A stretch of 64,000 nucleotides of DNA from Leptofilum sp965223285 (GTDB taxonomy: Bacteria; Chloroflexota; Anaerolineae; Promineifilales; Promineifilaceae): assembly GCF_965223285.1 (NCBI RefSeq), contig NZ_OZ244997.1:248001-312000 (forward strand), in the 5' to 3' direction. The notes under the pieces were generated by a model. It was given only the letters and a program-made list of their open reading frames with translations. It was not told the origin of the DNA and did not search any database. Below, piece by piece: positions 53,809-63,631 of this stretch (its first letter is position 1; every line of letters starts with the position of its first letter). Made by a program: the position numbers and the translations under genes.

Positions 53809-54834
53809 TTAATCGTCAAGAGTTGCAGCGAATCGTACTGCCTTGCGCATGAGTCCAGGCACATCAACGCTTAGCGGCAGCCGAGCACTTTCATATTGAA
53901 TCACTTCACCGGAAATAACATTCCCGACGGCAAGTGCCTGGCGAACAGGGAGGCCCTTCTTTCTCGCCACGATGAACGCGCCGAGGAAAGCATCGCCAGC
54001 TCCGGTGGTATCTACTGGTTCAATTTCCTGTGTAGGCATTAGAAACGCTTCATCACCGAACCGGGCGAAGGCACCCCCTGCGTCCAAAGTCACAATCGCA
54101 TCAATCTGAGTTTTAGCAAGCTCGATTCTTACTTCGTCAAGGGATGCCGCTGGCGCAAGGTTTACCAGCACGGCCGTTTGCTCAAGGTTTCCGGACACCA
54201 TCTGCGCTTTTGGCGCAAATATAGTGTAGAAATCACGGTAGCCATCAACAATCCGGGTGCTGGCAAGGGTAAGCACAAAAGGAACACCTGCCGCCTCTGC
54301 GGCTTGGGCACCATACGCCATTGCGGCTTCAGATTCTGGCCCAAAAGAGAGGGCAGCACCATCAAGCAACAGCAGCTCCGCACCTTGAACTGCGCCAATG
54401 TAGATGTGGGCAGGACGCAACAGGGCGTTTGCCCCCTGCGTCAACACAATCGTGCGCACACCCTCCTCATCGTGAAGATAGAAATCATACCCCGTAACGG
54501 CACCATTCTCGAGTTCGGAGAGGAAGGCAAGTGAGGCTCTCTTACAATTGGCGACAAAGGCTCTGCCGAAGGTGTCATTTCCGCCAACACCCATAAATCC
54601 GCAGCTTATGCCAGCACGGGCAATAAGGTCTGCACTGTTGCCAACGGAACCGCCGCTACGGGGATCGGGAAGGGTGCCACGACTATTTTCAAGCGCGAGG
54701 CGGAGTTCCTCCATGCGATCCACAGAGGGCTCTGTGTAGCTGCCCGGCGTAAGACCCAATTCGCGAAGCTCCGCACGGCTAGAAGTCAGATTTATGCCAA
54801 CGGTAACAGCACCAACCGCGACGACAGATGTCAT
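53809..54834 (-). CDS. PfkB-family carbohydrate or nucleoside kinase
   Basis: The 341-residue kinase has the ribokinase fold: early GGSVGNSADLIARAG and the C-terminal DTTGAGDAFLGAFI catalytic motif with the base aspartate. The family includes adenosine, fructose and ribose kinases; substrate unknown. GAGGG stands before the ATG. It lies directly after the cassette-like region on the same strand but has resident composition, with one octamer. Confidence 0.88.
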   Translation of the reverse strand: MTSVVAVGAVTVGINLTSSRAELRELGLTPGSYTEPSVDRMEELRLALENSRGTLPDPRSGGSVGNSADLIARAGISCGFMGVGGNDTFGRAFVANCKRASLAFLSELENGAVTGYDFYLHDEEGVRTIVLTQGANALLRPAHIYIGAVQGAELLLLDGAALSFGPESEAAMAYGAQAAEAAGVPFVLTLASTRIVDGYRDFYTIFAPKAQMVSGNLEQTAVLVNLAPAASLDEVRIELAKTQIDAIVTLDAGGAFARFGDEAFLMPTQEIEPVDTTGAGDAFLGAFIVARKKGLPVRQALAVGNVISGEVIQYESARLPLSVDVPGLMRKAVRFAATLDD

Positions 54835-54879
54835 GCCAAACCCTCATCAAAGCTCATCCAGCACATTACGTTCATCTCA

Positions 54880-54927
54880 GGCCGTTGCCGTCGATTACGG
54901 CCGTCTTCACATTGGCAAAGTAGGCGG
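54880..54927. repeat. Repeat 'ACGGCCGTCTTC...TGGCAAAGTAGGCGG', copy 1
   Basis: This sequence recurs at 55776-55824 with few changes. The two copies lie on either side of the VOC gene, next to attC-like sequence. Confidence 0.7.
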
Positions 54928-54938
54928 TTCGGCGTCCC

Positions 54939-55038
54939 GCCGAACGCAGCCATGCAGGGATTTTGCGTTGACCAAAGACCCTATCAGAGCAAGAATCACC
55001 TGCCCTCTTGTGGGGTCGGGTGCAACCGCTTGTTAGGC
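54939..55038 (-). other. attC-like site 1 (degenerate)
   Basis: On the minus strand a GCCTAACAAGCGGTTGCACC-type beginning (55038 downward) matches the RYYYAAC side of integron attC sites, and GTTCGGC at 54945-54939 is a near match to the other side; GCAGG/CCTGC can pair inside. It lies 65 bases after the VOC gene stop, where a cassette attC should be. The right half is decayed. Confidence 0.4.
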
Positions 55039-55106
55039 CGCGCAGCGACGCGATTGCATCCGGTGATTCGCGTCGGCTGCAAGTTCTGTTGGGAAGCCAT
55101 TCGTAT

Positions 55107-55475
55107 TTAGCTTGATACGCTCGTTTCATCAAGATTTCTGTAGAAGTCAACTACAACTCCCTCTGGTCCTTTTACCATTGCTGACTCTGTACCCCACTCG
55201 GTCTTTGTGACATCCAACAGTACCGATGCACCCTTTTCTTTTGCCATCTGTAAGCTGTTTGTAACGTCCTCAACTGCAAAATGAAGAATAATGCCTGTTG
55301 CTTTTTCAGTTGGAATCATAGCATCTGGGCTCAACATAACTACAAAGTCATCGGACACAAGTTCAGCAAATCTTTCATTACTAAACCTCAGTTCCATTCC
55401 CGCAATTTCCTCGAAAAACTTTGCTGCCGCTTGAACATCAGAAACCATTAAGTCAATACTGTTTAGCTTGTTCAT
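55107..55475 (-). CDS. VOC-family protein (cassette gene)
   Basis: The 122-residue protein has the VOC beta-alpha-beta pattern (SIDLMVSDVQAAAKFFEEIAG, GPEGVVVDFYRNL). It may be a resistance or dioxygenase-like protein. AAGGAGAG precedes the ATG at 55475. It is AT-richer than its neighbours and lies between attC-like sequences, the usual look of an integron cassette gene. Confidence 0.85.
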   Translation of the reverse strand: MNKLNSIDLMVSDVQAAAKFFEEIAGMELRFSNERFAELVSDDFVVMLSPDAMIPTEKATGIILHFAVEDVTNSLQMAKEKGASVLLDVTKTEWGTESAMVKGPEGVVVDFYRNLDETSVSS

Positions 55476-55540
55476 TTGGATTTGCTCTCCTTGAATAAAC
55501 AGTCCAATTAGAGACCTCATAACTGGTAATTTTCGTATTC

Positions 55541-55956
55541 CGTCGCCCCGTTCAGTTGCATAAGCCGCCCCAACTATTATTAACCTGCACTACTATAATA
55601 ATTTTGCTTCTTACCTATAGTAGCAATACGGCCGTTCCCCACCCTCACATCTACTCAACAAATAAAATTACCCTTTTGAAACGGCCGTTTCCGACCAATT
55701 TCAAAAGGGGACTGCTGTGGTCGGTATCCCCACCGCGCCACTTCTCTTGTCAATTGTGGGGTTGATGGGAAAAACGGCCGTTGCCTCTGGAAGACGGCCG
55801 TCTTCGCACTGGCAAAGTAGGCGGGCCATTCAGAAGACCTTGTCCAGAGCTAGGGAAGATTGAACATAGCAACACCTGTATTGGCGCAATCTTTTTCGCT
55901 GTGGGTGGCATTGCTATACAGAGCGGAAACAACGATGAGAGAATCTTTTGCCGACA
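55541..55956. other. Non-coding spacer with attC half-site, direct repeat and hairpins
   Basis: There is no gene in these 416 bases. They hold an attC-like half (GCCCCGTTCAGTTGCATAAG), direct-repeat copy 1 at 55580-55670, a hairpin CCCTTTTGAAA/TTTCAAAAGGG (55671-55681 with 55699-55709) around an octamer, and copy 2 of the TGGCAAAGTAGGCGG repeat (55776-55824). Four exact octamers are packed here. Confidence 0.6.
55580..55670. repeat. Direct repeat DR1 at cassette boundary
   Basis: About 90 bases, from ACCTGCACTACT through GCTTCTTAC, the octamer and CATCTACTCAA, match 58618-58709 closely. DR1 and DR2 bracket the 55.7-58.6 kb gene group. Confidence 0.8.
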
Positions 55957-56850
55957 TTATTCCACCACGACTTCAGTTGAAAGATCAGCTTCTAACTGCT
56001 CATCAACCCGCTTTACCGTTCGTTTCTTCAACGTTGGAATCAATACATAAGTGCCTATAGCAGCAATAATATGCTTCGCTTCATGACCGCTGATCAGCCA
56101 AGGTGAAAGCAAATGCGAAAGGAGAAATACTTCCGTGTCTAACACTTCTAATAACTTAGCAAACGCATAAAAACCGAATAGCAAATAAATATAGCTACCA
56201 TGTGTATAGCGTGAGGGAAACCATCTGCCAATCAGTAATATGAGAACCAACGGCAAAAATTGTACCAGAACATAAAGGCGTAAATCACCATTGCCGAAAA
56301 AATAGTTTTCAATAGCCCAACTAATCACGCTGTAAATGCCAATTGCAAGAAGTGGGATGAATAAAATGCGCGACAATCGCAAACTAACCCGCTCTGCCAA
56401 TAAGATGGTTAGCAGTGACATAAAACTGATGGTCATTGGCAATCGATCCCAAACCAATGTCTCATCATTAGGGTTGTGATGATAGTAAGCAGAGCCAAAA
56501 GCGGTTAAACAAATGCCCACAAAAAATATGACGTAAGGCCACATTTCAGAACGACTGGCAAATGCGGTTGGTTTTCGATATTGTTTCCATAATGTTATAA
56601 GCCCCCAAATACCGATAATAAGAAAAGCCGCATTCGACAAAACGTTGCCTAAGCTAAAGTTTAGGATTAACTCTTCCCCCGCTTCAAAATCCTCTCTCGC
56701 TATGCGGCGAGCAACATCATCTGTAAACGTATGATATGATTGACTTTGGGTGATTCTAGGCATTAGAAATACGACCATAATCGCAATGACCACGACCAAC
56801 CCTAGCTGCTTAATCCGCTTCCTTCGCAATGCTTCTTTTTCATTAACCAT
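55957..56850 (-). CDS. CREST/alkaline ceramidase-like membrane protein
   Basis: The 297-residue protein has about eight membrane helices and the CREST-type motifs: NVLSNAAFLIIGIWGL, GSAYYHHNP ... WDRLPMTISF and SGHEAKHIIAA, which hold the His/Asp/Ser metal site. It may be a lipid amidase or receptor-like protein. AAGGAAG lies six bases before the ATG at 56850. The composition is AT-rich and the octamer is absent. The start follows an attC-like site by 25 bases. Confidence 0.82.
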   Translation of the reverse strand: MVNEKEALRRKRIKQLGLVVVIAIMVVFLMPRITQSQSYHTFTDDVARRIAREDFEAGEELILNFSLGNVLSNAAFLIIGIWGLITLWKQYRKPTAFASRSEMWPYVIFFVGICLTAFGSAYYHHNPNDETLVWDRLPMTISFMSLLTILLAERVSLRLSRILFIPLLAIGIYSVISWAIENYFFGNGDLRLYVLVQFLPLVLILLIGRWFPSRYTHGSYIYLLFGFYAFAKLLEVLDTEVFLLSHLLSPWLISGHEAKHIIAAIGTYVLIPTLKKRTVKRVDEQLEADLSTEVVVE

Positions 56851-56875
56851 AATATGCTTCCTTTTTCTCAATTAA

Positions 56876-56978
56876 AGCCCGCCGTTGAGTTGTTTAAGCT
56901 GCTCTTTATAAGTTGGCTAAAATAGTGAAGCGCGAACAAAAGCCAACTTTAAATTGTCCGTTTGAATGCCGTGTTAGC
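56876..56978 (-). other. attC-like recombination site 2 (best copy)
   Basis: Read on the minus strand, it begins GCTAACACGGCATTCAAAC, has an inner 9-base stem AAGTTGGCT/AGCCAACTT (56909-56917 with 56940-56948), and ends GCTTAAACAACTCAACGGC. Both ends resemble the TAACAATTCGTTCAAGCCGA and GGCTTAACTCAAGCG arms of classic attC sites. The small gene upstream stops 12 bases before it and the next gene starts 25 bases after it, just as in integron cassettes. The final core is degenerate. Confidence 0.5.
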
Positions 56979-56989
56979 GGTTTTCGTTA

Positions 56990-57181
56990 CTACTCTATTT
57001 CTGGCTGTTTTTTCATTGCAACAAGTAATAGTGTTGCTATTGGCCCTAACGGTAAGGAAATAAAAAACCAAAGTAAACCACTTCGATTTTTACTTTGAGC
57101 CAAACCTGCATTTAATAATGCTACAGTCACGAGTCCTACAGCATATTGACTACCTTGTGTTGCGATTTCGCTTCCGTTCAT
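56990..57181 (-). CDS. Small membrane protein
   Basis: The 63-residue protein has two hydrophobic segments (YAVGLVTVALLNAGL and LLWFFISLPLGPIATLLLVAM) joined by SKNRSG, a pattern common in small proteins of mobile and cassette DNA. AAGGAG stands before the ATG, a strong site. It lies directly before attC-like site 2. Function unknown. Confidence 0.75.
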   Translation of the reverse strand: MNGSEIATQGSQYAVGLVTVALLNAGLAQSKNRSGLLWFFISLPLGPIATLLLVAMKKQPEIE

Positions 57182-57205
57182 TTTATTCTCCTTGATTTCC
57201 TTAAC

Positions 57206-57532
57206 TTAAGTTGTGACCTTAATAACCTCTTTGAGGCTAAGAGTGAGGATAAGTAAGACCACTTTCATTTCAAATCCAGCCGAACGAATTCGATATGGAT
57301 ACTTCTTCTCTGTTCCATCTTGCTGAGTCACTGCAATCTCTCCCTCACGCCATATATACCGCCAGTTTACTGTATATTCAATCCAGCTATTTTCAGCAGC
57401 GGTTAAGTGTATTGTATAGGAACGCTCTTCAATCTGTCCATTCTCAACACCATAGTGTCTTTGCAAACCTAGAGAAATCATACTATGGAGTTCTCCGTTA
57501 ATTTCTCTGCCTACATTTACTATATGTTCCAT
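57206..57532 (-). CDS. Hypothetical protein
   Basis: The 108-residue protein (MEHIVNVGREINGELH onward) is beta-rich, with a C-terminal hydrophobic stretch (MKVVLLILTLSL). No family recognised. The ATG at 57532 is preferred over an upstream start at 57667 that would overlap the hydrolase gene. It ends 24 bases before the next small gene; the two may share one cassette. Confidence 0.55.
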   Translation of the reverse strand: MEHIVNVGREINGELHSMISLGLQRHYGVENGQIEERSYTIHLTAAENSWIEYTVNWRYIWREGEIAVTQQDGTEKKYPYRIRSAGFEMKVVLLILTLSLKEVIKVTT

Positions 57533-57653
57533 TGTGCGTGAGCGTTCCACATCAATTCCATATTCAGTTGAATTATTGATTCCGCTGCAAAAAGGGGTCT
57601 TGCCAACAAGAAGACAGAAAATAGAGACAGGGGCGTGGTCGCTGCGTAACCAC

Positions 57654-58526
57654 TTACGGTATACCAAAAGTTTGTTTTAAGTGCGATAAACCTATCGCGA
57701 TGGCGTCATCATGATTCCCGCTGACAGAAATAACATGTGCGTTCTTTCCTTCTAGAAATTGAATTTCTGAGGGAGAAAGTGGTCCAACTTGCTCGTCCCT
57801 ATCACCATAGACATAGGTGATTTTGGATAGGTCACTAATAGGATCGAGTTCATCTGTATAACGATTGTACCCCAGACCAGCCGCTAACCGCGCCATATTT
57901 CGGTCCGAGATACTAAAATCATCTTCTAGTGGCTCAATAGTGTAGTTGCCAATATCATCATAAACATATCCTGTATAGATTCCCTGGCTAAAGGGCTGCC
58001 AAATATCTTCGTCTATATCCAAACGCCCCACGATGATGAGATAGCCGTCAGCAACATCAATGCCATGTACGGCGATCAATTCTTGTGTCGTAAAAGCCCC
58101 AAAGGATATCCCAAGAACATAGACTTTTTTTCCTTGTTGGCCTTTAAAAAAATCAATAACGCGCTTTAAGTTGGCTATACTCTGTGCATCATACTGCTTG
58201 GCTTGTTCAAAAGTAATATCTGCATCGGTAAATTGAGCGGGGTTTTGGGTCTGTGCTTGGTGTACATTCACAAATAAAACCGATTGGGCTTTCGTTTCAG
58301 AGATAAAATCACGCAATAATCCGTCCTCAAGCTCTGTCATAGGCCCTCCCTGGCTGTTAACAACAACTATATTGCTCTCAGGGTTCCCCTGAAAGGTCGC
58401 AATATCGGAAATTTCGTTAAACGCATCGATTTCGAGGAGGGTGGGGGGCATCATGCTGCATGCGCCGAAAAAGAACATCGTAAAAATCATGCTCAAGAAA
58501 ACGATTTTTTTTATCTGTTGCTTCAT
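57654..58526 (-). CDS. Lipoprotein alpha/beta hydrolase
   Basis: The 290-residue protein has a lipoprotein signal (FTMFFFGAC) and a hydrolase core with nucleophile GISFGA, acid in YGDRDEQ and histidine in SGNHDD. GAGGA lies before the ATG at 58526. It is AT-rich, lacks the octamer and lies 70 bases behind an attC-like end. Substrate unknown. Confidence 0.8.
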   Translation of the reverse strand: MKQQIKKIVFLSMIFTMFFFGACSMMPPTLLEIDAFNEISDIATFQGNPESNIVVVNSQGGPMTELEDGLLRDFISETKAQSVLFVNVHQAQTQNPAQFTDADITFEQAKQYDAQSIANLKRVIDFFKGQQGKKVYVLGISFGAFTTQELIAVHGIDVADGYLIIVGRLDIDEDIWQPFSQGIYTGYVYDDIGNYTIEPLEDDFSISDRNMARLAAGLGYNRYTDELDPISDLSKITYVYGDRDEQVGPLSPSEIQFLEGKNAHVISVSGNHDDAIAIGLSHLKQTFGIP

Positions 58527-58596
58527 AGTTTTATCCTCATTTGGTCTGATGTTACGCGCACAGGGGTTGTTTCGGACAGTTCGTTTTGTTGTACTA

Positions 58597-58616
58597 GCCC
58601 GCCTAACGCTTGAACG
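58597..58616 (-). other. attC-like half-site 3
   Basis: Minus-strand CAAGCGTTAGGCGGGC (GTTRRRY core GTTAGGC) directly precedes the hydrolase gene and is a good match to the end of an attC site. The rest of the site is replaced by direct repeat DR2. Confidence 0.4.
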
Positions 58617-58617
58617 C

Positions 58618-58709
58618 TTATTGACCTGCACTACTCAGTAAGTGTTGCTTCTTACTATCTATAGTAACAAAACGGCCGTTCCCCACCACATCTACTCAAA
58701 AAACAAAAG
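58618..58709. repeat. Direct repeat DR2 at cassette boundary
   Basis: This is the second copy of DR1 (55580-55670). It contains TTACTATAGATAGTAA, a small palindrome, and one octamer. Confidence 0.8.
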
Positions 58710-58837
58710 TGCCTAGGCATCATAACAAAAAAAACTTTCCTGACAATCACCCTCATTTGGCTGCTGTTGGCTGGTAAATTGATTTGCATCCTGGCTTGAA
58801 TGGCTTATGATCAGGAGACATTTTGCGGAATCATCAC

Positions 58838-58905
58838 GCAAAGACGCCATAGTGCTAAAAGGAGTTCTCCTCTGCGCCTCCGCGCCTTTGCGTTCATTTT
58901 TTATA
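58838..58905. repeat. Hairpin repeat upstream of glnS
   Basis: ACGCAAAGACGCC and GCGCCTTTGCGT pair around a purine-rich loop, with a T run behind. It belongs to the same class as the 'CACAGAG' hairpins and may be a leader terminator of glnS. Confidence 0.5.
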
Positions 58906-58916
58906 AGGAACACACC

Positions 58917-60626
<1,710 letters not shown>

Positions 60627-60689
60627 GCAAAACACAGAAAACAGCAAGAAAAGTCAAGATTTCGATGAGGTTCTCAGCTATTCTAATGT

Positions 60690-60770
60690 TGTAGTAGTTG
60701 GTGGTTGGTTGCTAGTAAGTAGCATAATCAACTAGCCACTAACAACAAACAACTCGCAACTAAAAGGAGA
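60690..60770. repeat. Hairpin-forming 'GTTGGTTGCTAGTAAG' repeat
   Basis: GTTGGTGGTTGGTTGCTAGT pairs with ACTAGCCACTAACAACAAAC in the spacer between glnS and the SRPBCC gene. Another low-complexity intergenic unit; no T run. Confidence 0.45.
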
Positions 60771-60775
60771 ATCCC

Positions 60776-61216
60776 ATGAAATTTACGAACGAGCGCGTTA
60801 TTCGAGCCAGCCGGGAAGCCGTTTGGCAAGCCTTTGACAATACCGAAAATTTGAAGAAGTGGCAGCCTACCTTGCAACAATTTGAGCATCAGAGCGGCGA
60901 ACTGGGGCAGCCGGGAGCGGTCTCGAAGCTGGTTTATGATGAAAACGGCCGTACCGTCTCCCTCATCGAAACCATTACTGCCCGAAACAAACCTGCCTCA
61001 TTCTCTGGCACCTACGATAACAGCACCGTCTTCAACGCCATTACCAACCGTTTTGAAGCGTTGGACAATAATCGCACCAAATGGATCATGGAAACCGAGT
61101 ACCGTTTCAAAGGACTCTTCCGCCTAATGGCCCCCTTTGTCAAAGGCTCCATCCAAAAACGCTCCAACGAAGATATGGATCGCTTTGTGGCTCTAGTGGA
61201 GCAATCCTCGGCGTAA
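60776..61216 (+). CDS. SRPBCC-family protein
   Basis: The 146-residue protein has the START-like helix-grip fold (VIRASREAVWQAFDNTENLKKW, then ETEYRFKGLFRLMAPFV). Such proteins bind hydrophobic ligands. AAGGAG lies before the ATG. An octamer-built terminator follows. Confidence 0.9.
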   Translation: MKFTNERVIRASREAVWQAFDNTENLKKWQPTLQQFEHQSGELGQPGAVSKLVYDENGRTVSLIETITARNKPASFSGTYDNSTVFNAITNRFEALDNNRTKWIMETEYRFKGLFRLMAPFVKGSIQKRSNEDMDRFVALVEQSSA

Positions 61217-61250
61217 ACTTACATTAATTAAGCATTATTGCGTAGATGAC

Positions 61251-61281
61251 AACGGCCGTTTCTGGAAACGGCCGTTTTTTT
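61251..61281 (+). terminator. Octamer-built intrinsic terminator
   Basis: AACGGCCGTTTC (61251-61262) and GAAACGGCCGTT (61265-61276) form a perfect 12-base stem with a two-base loop, followed by a T run to 61281. It ends the SRPBCC gene. Confidence 0.9.
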
Positions 61282-61349
61282 ATTACCTGCCACCAGCGTC
61301 CAAACAACGTATAATTGCCCAAGAAATTAGAACCAAAGAGGTAAACGTT

Positions 61350-62219
61350 GTGAACGATTATTTAGTACGCGCCCTGGCTCGGGAAGCCGGGGTGCGTGTT
61401 ATTATTTCAAGCAATACAAAACTGGCCTTGGAAGCGGCCGATCGGCACGGCACCTTCCCCATCGCTGGCATCGCCCTGGCGCACGGCCTTACTGGGGCGG
61501 CACTGATGGGTGCGATGCTCAAGGTGCGGCAGCGGATTGCCATTAAATTTGAGGGTAGCGGCCCCCTACAAAAAATCTTGGTAGAGTCAGACAGCAACGG
61601 CCGTATCCGGGGCTATGTCTCCCAACCACTCGTCGATCTACCCGACCTGAGCCGCGAACAGGTTGCTGCCGCCCTGGGTGACACCGGCCTACTCACGGTG
61701 GTACGAGACGTGCTGCTGCCTGAATTGGTAGAAAGCACCGTTCCGCTAGGCAGTGGCGACATCGCCGCCGAGCTCACCTTCTTTCTCAACCAGTCTGAGC
61801 AAATCCCCTCTCTCATCGAGATTAGCCACATTGTTGATGCGGAAGGCACGTTGGAAGCGGTTGGTGGCCTGCTCATTCAAGCCATGCCGCCATACGAAAC
61901 CGACATCGTCAACCAGCTCCGCAACAACATTCAAGAGCTACCCCCAGTGGCCGATTTGCTGCACAGCGGCAAAACGCCGGAAGAGGTGCTGGCTCTCGTG
62001 TTTGGAAAGATGCCATATAAATTGCTAGAGGAACGGCCGTTGCGCTTTGAATGTGGCTGTAGCCGCTCTCGCAGCGAGCAAGCCCTCATTTCGTTGGGTG
62101 CGGCCGAACTTGAACATATTATTGCCACGGAAGGTGAGGCGGTGGTTGATTGCCATTTTTGCCATGAGCAATACATTTTCAGCCGCGAAGAGCTAATCGA
62201 CCTGATTGAAACGTTATAA
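61350..62219 (+). CDS. hslO: Hsp33 redox-regulated chaperone
   Basis: The 289-residue chaperone is switched on by oxidation. The C-terminal zinc switch is complete: ECGCSRSR (C-x-C) and DCHFCHE (C-x-x-C). The N-terminal domain reads LVRALAREAGVRVIISSNT. GTG start with AGAGG before it. It protects proteins from bleach or peroxide stress. Confidence 0.95.
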   Translation: MNDYLVRALAREAGVRVIISSNTKLALEAADRHGTFPIAGIALAHGLTGAALMGAMLKVRQRIAIKFEGSGPLQKILVESDSNGRIRGYVSQPLVDLPDLSREQVAAALGDTGLLTVVRDVLLPELVESTVPLGSGDIAAELTFFLNQSEQIPSLIEISHIVDAEGTLEAVGGLLIQAMPPYETDIVNQLRNNIQELPPVADLLHSGKTPEEVLALVFGKMPYKLLEERPLRFECGCSRSRSEQALISLGAAELEHIIATEGEAVVDCHFCHEQYIFSREELIDLIETL

Positions 62220-62316
62220 CGTCACTAGGGACCGTGATGATTTGGCGCGCAAATAGCAAGTCCCAGCCGACGGCCGTTTTGTGCGAATCTTCCTTCCTGT
62301 TTACAATACCTGCACC

Positions 62317-63561
62317 ATGACCGAACTGAACCGTTTAGAATCCCAGCCCATTGGCGACATCCTCGTCGAGCGAGAGCCAGCCGTCGAGCGATTTACCAAC
62401 ATTGGCGTCAATGTTGTGGTAATAATCTTGGCGATTGTCGCCCTGTTGCCACTGCTGTTCGACTCTAGGTTTTGGGCGCTGCCTGCCTGGCAAATCGGCT
62501 TGACCTTGCTGGTGTGGGTTGTGTACCTCGTCAACGGTACGGGCGGGATGATGCTGCATGAGCGTTACTTACACCTAAGGATTGCCCCCTACCTCTACTT
62601 TGGCATACAAATTGGGCTTGTCGCTGCCTTGATGCTCCTATCGCGCACGACCAGTGGCAGCTTCTGGATATTGATATTACCGATTGCGGCACAAAGTATT
62701 TCACGAAGCTGGCGATTTACGGCCGTTGTCAGCCTCATTCTTTTGGGGCTGCTTTGGATCATCTACTTCCCTGACCAACCGTGGCTAGAAACCGTCGTTG
62801 ATCTCCTGTCAATTAGCGCGGCATTGGTCTTCACCCTCATCTTTACCAGCATTGCCGTGCGAGAAAACAACGCCCGCAGCGAGGTACAGCGACTGGCCGT
62901 CGATTTGCAGCAGGCCAATCATCGCCTGGCCGAGTACGCCGCCCAGGTAGAAGAGCTGGCCATCATGCAGGAACGTAACCGCGTCGCCCGTGAAATCCAC
63001 GACAATCTGGGTCATTACCTCACCGTAGTCAACGTGCAAATCGAGGCCGCCAAAACCATCATGACCCAAAACCCGGACAAGGCGCAGGATGCACTAAACA
63101 AGGCCCAAAACCTGACACAAGAAGGGCTAACGGCCGTCCGCCACTCTGTAGGTGCCCTGCGTGAATCGCCACTAGAAAACCAAACGTTGGCTGAAGCCTT
63201 AGACAAGCTAGCAGAGGATGCTCGTGAAAATGGTCTTATCGTTAGTTTGCAGATTGAGGGGGAACCAACAGAACAGGATCCAAAGGTGGCGTTAACGCTG
63301 TACCGAGCCGTGCAGGAAGGGTTTACCAACGTTCGGAAGCATGCCCGTGCCTCCCGCGTCGATATTTTGCTGCATTACGATCTGAAACAGACGGTTCTCA
63401 CAATGCAAGACAACGGCACAGGCGCGGACCTGAACAACAAATCGGCCGCCAGTTTTGGCTTGGTCGGCATTAAAGAACGCGTACAATTGCTAAACGGCCG
63501 TATGCAAATCCACACCGCTCCCCAGCAAGGCTTCCAACTCAGCATCACCCTGCCTAACTAA
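62317..63561 (+). CDS. Membrane NarL-type sensor histidine kinase
   Basis: The 414-residue kinase has about six membrane helices (30-190), a short coiled coil, a HisKA_3 H-box (VAREIHDNLGHYL) and an HATPase domain (MQDNGTGAD, GLVGIKERVQLLNG). The ATG at 62317 is preferred; a frame from 62281 lacks a site. No response regulator lies beside it within the window. Confidence 0.92.
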   Translation: MTELNRLESQPIGDILVEREPAVERFTNIGVNVVVIILAIVALLPLLFDSRFWALPAWQIGLTLLVWVVYLVNGTGGMMLHERYLHLRIAPYLYFGIQIGLVAALMLLSRTTSGSFWILILPIAAQSISRSWRFTAVVSLILLGLLWIIYFPDQPWLETVVDLLSISAALVFTLIFTSIAVRENNARSEVQRLAVDLQQANHRLAEYAAQVEELAIMQERNRVAREIHDNLGHYLTVVNVQIEAAKTIMTQNPDKAQDALNKAQNLTQEGLTAVRHSVGALRESPLENQTLAEALDKLAEDARENGLIVSLQIEGEPTEQDPKVALTLYRAVQEGFTNVRKHARASRVDILLHYDLKQTVLTMQDNGTGADLNNKSAASFGLVGIKERVQLLNGRMQIHTAPQQGFQLSITLPN

Positions 63562-63631
63562 TCCGTGAGGAGCAAGGCATCCTCAGATGCTGGTCGCATT
63601 TAAGAATGCTCCCCCCTCGAATGAGACATTT

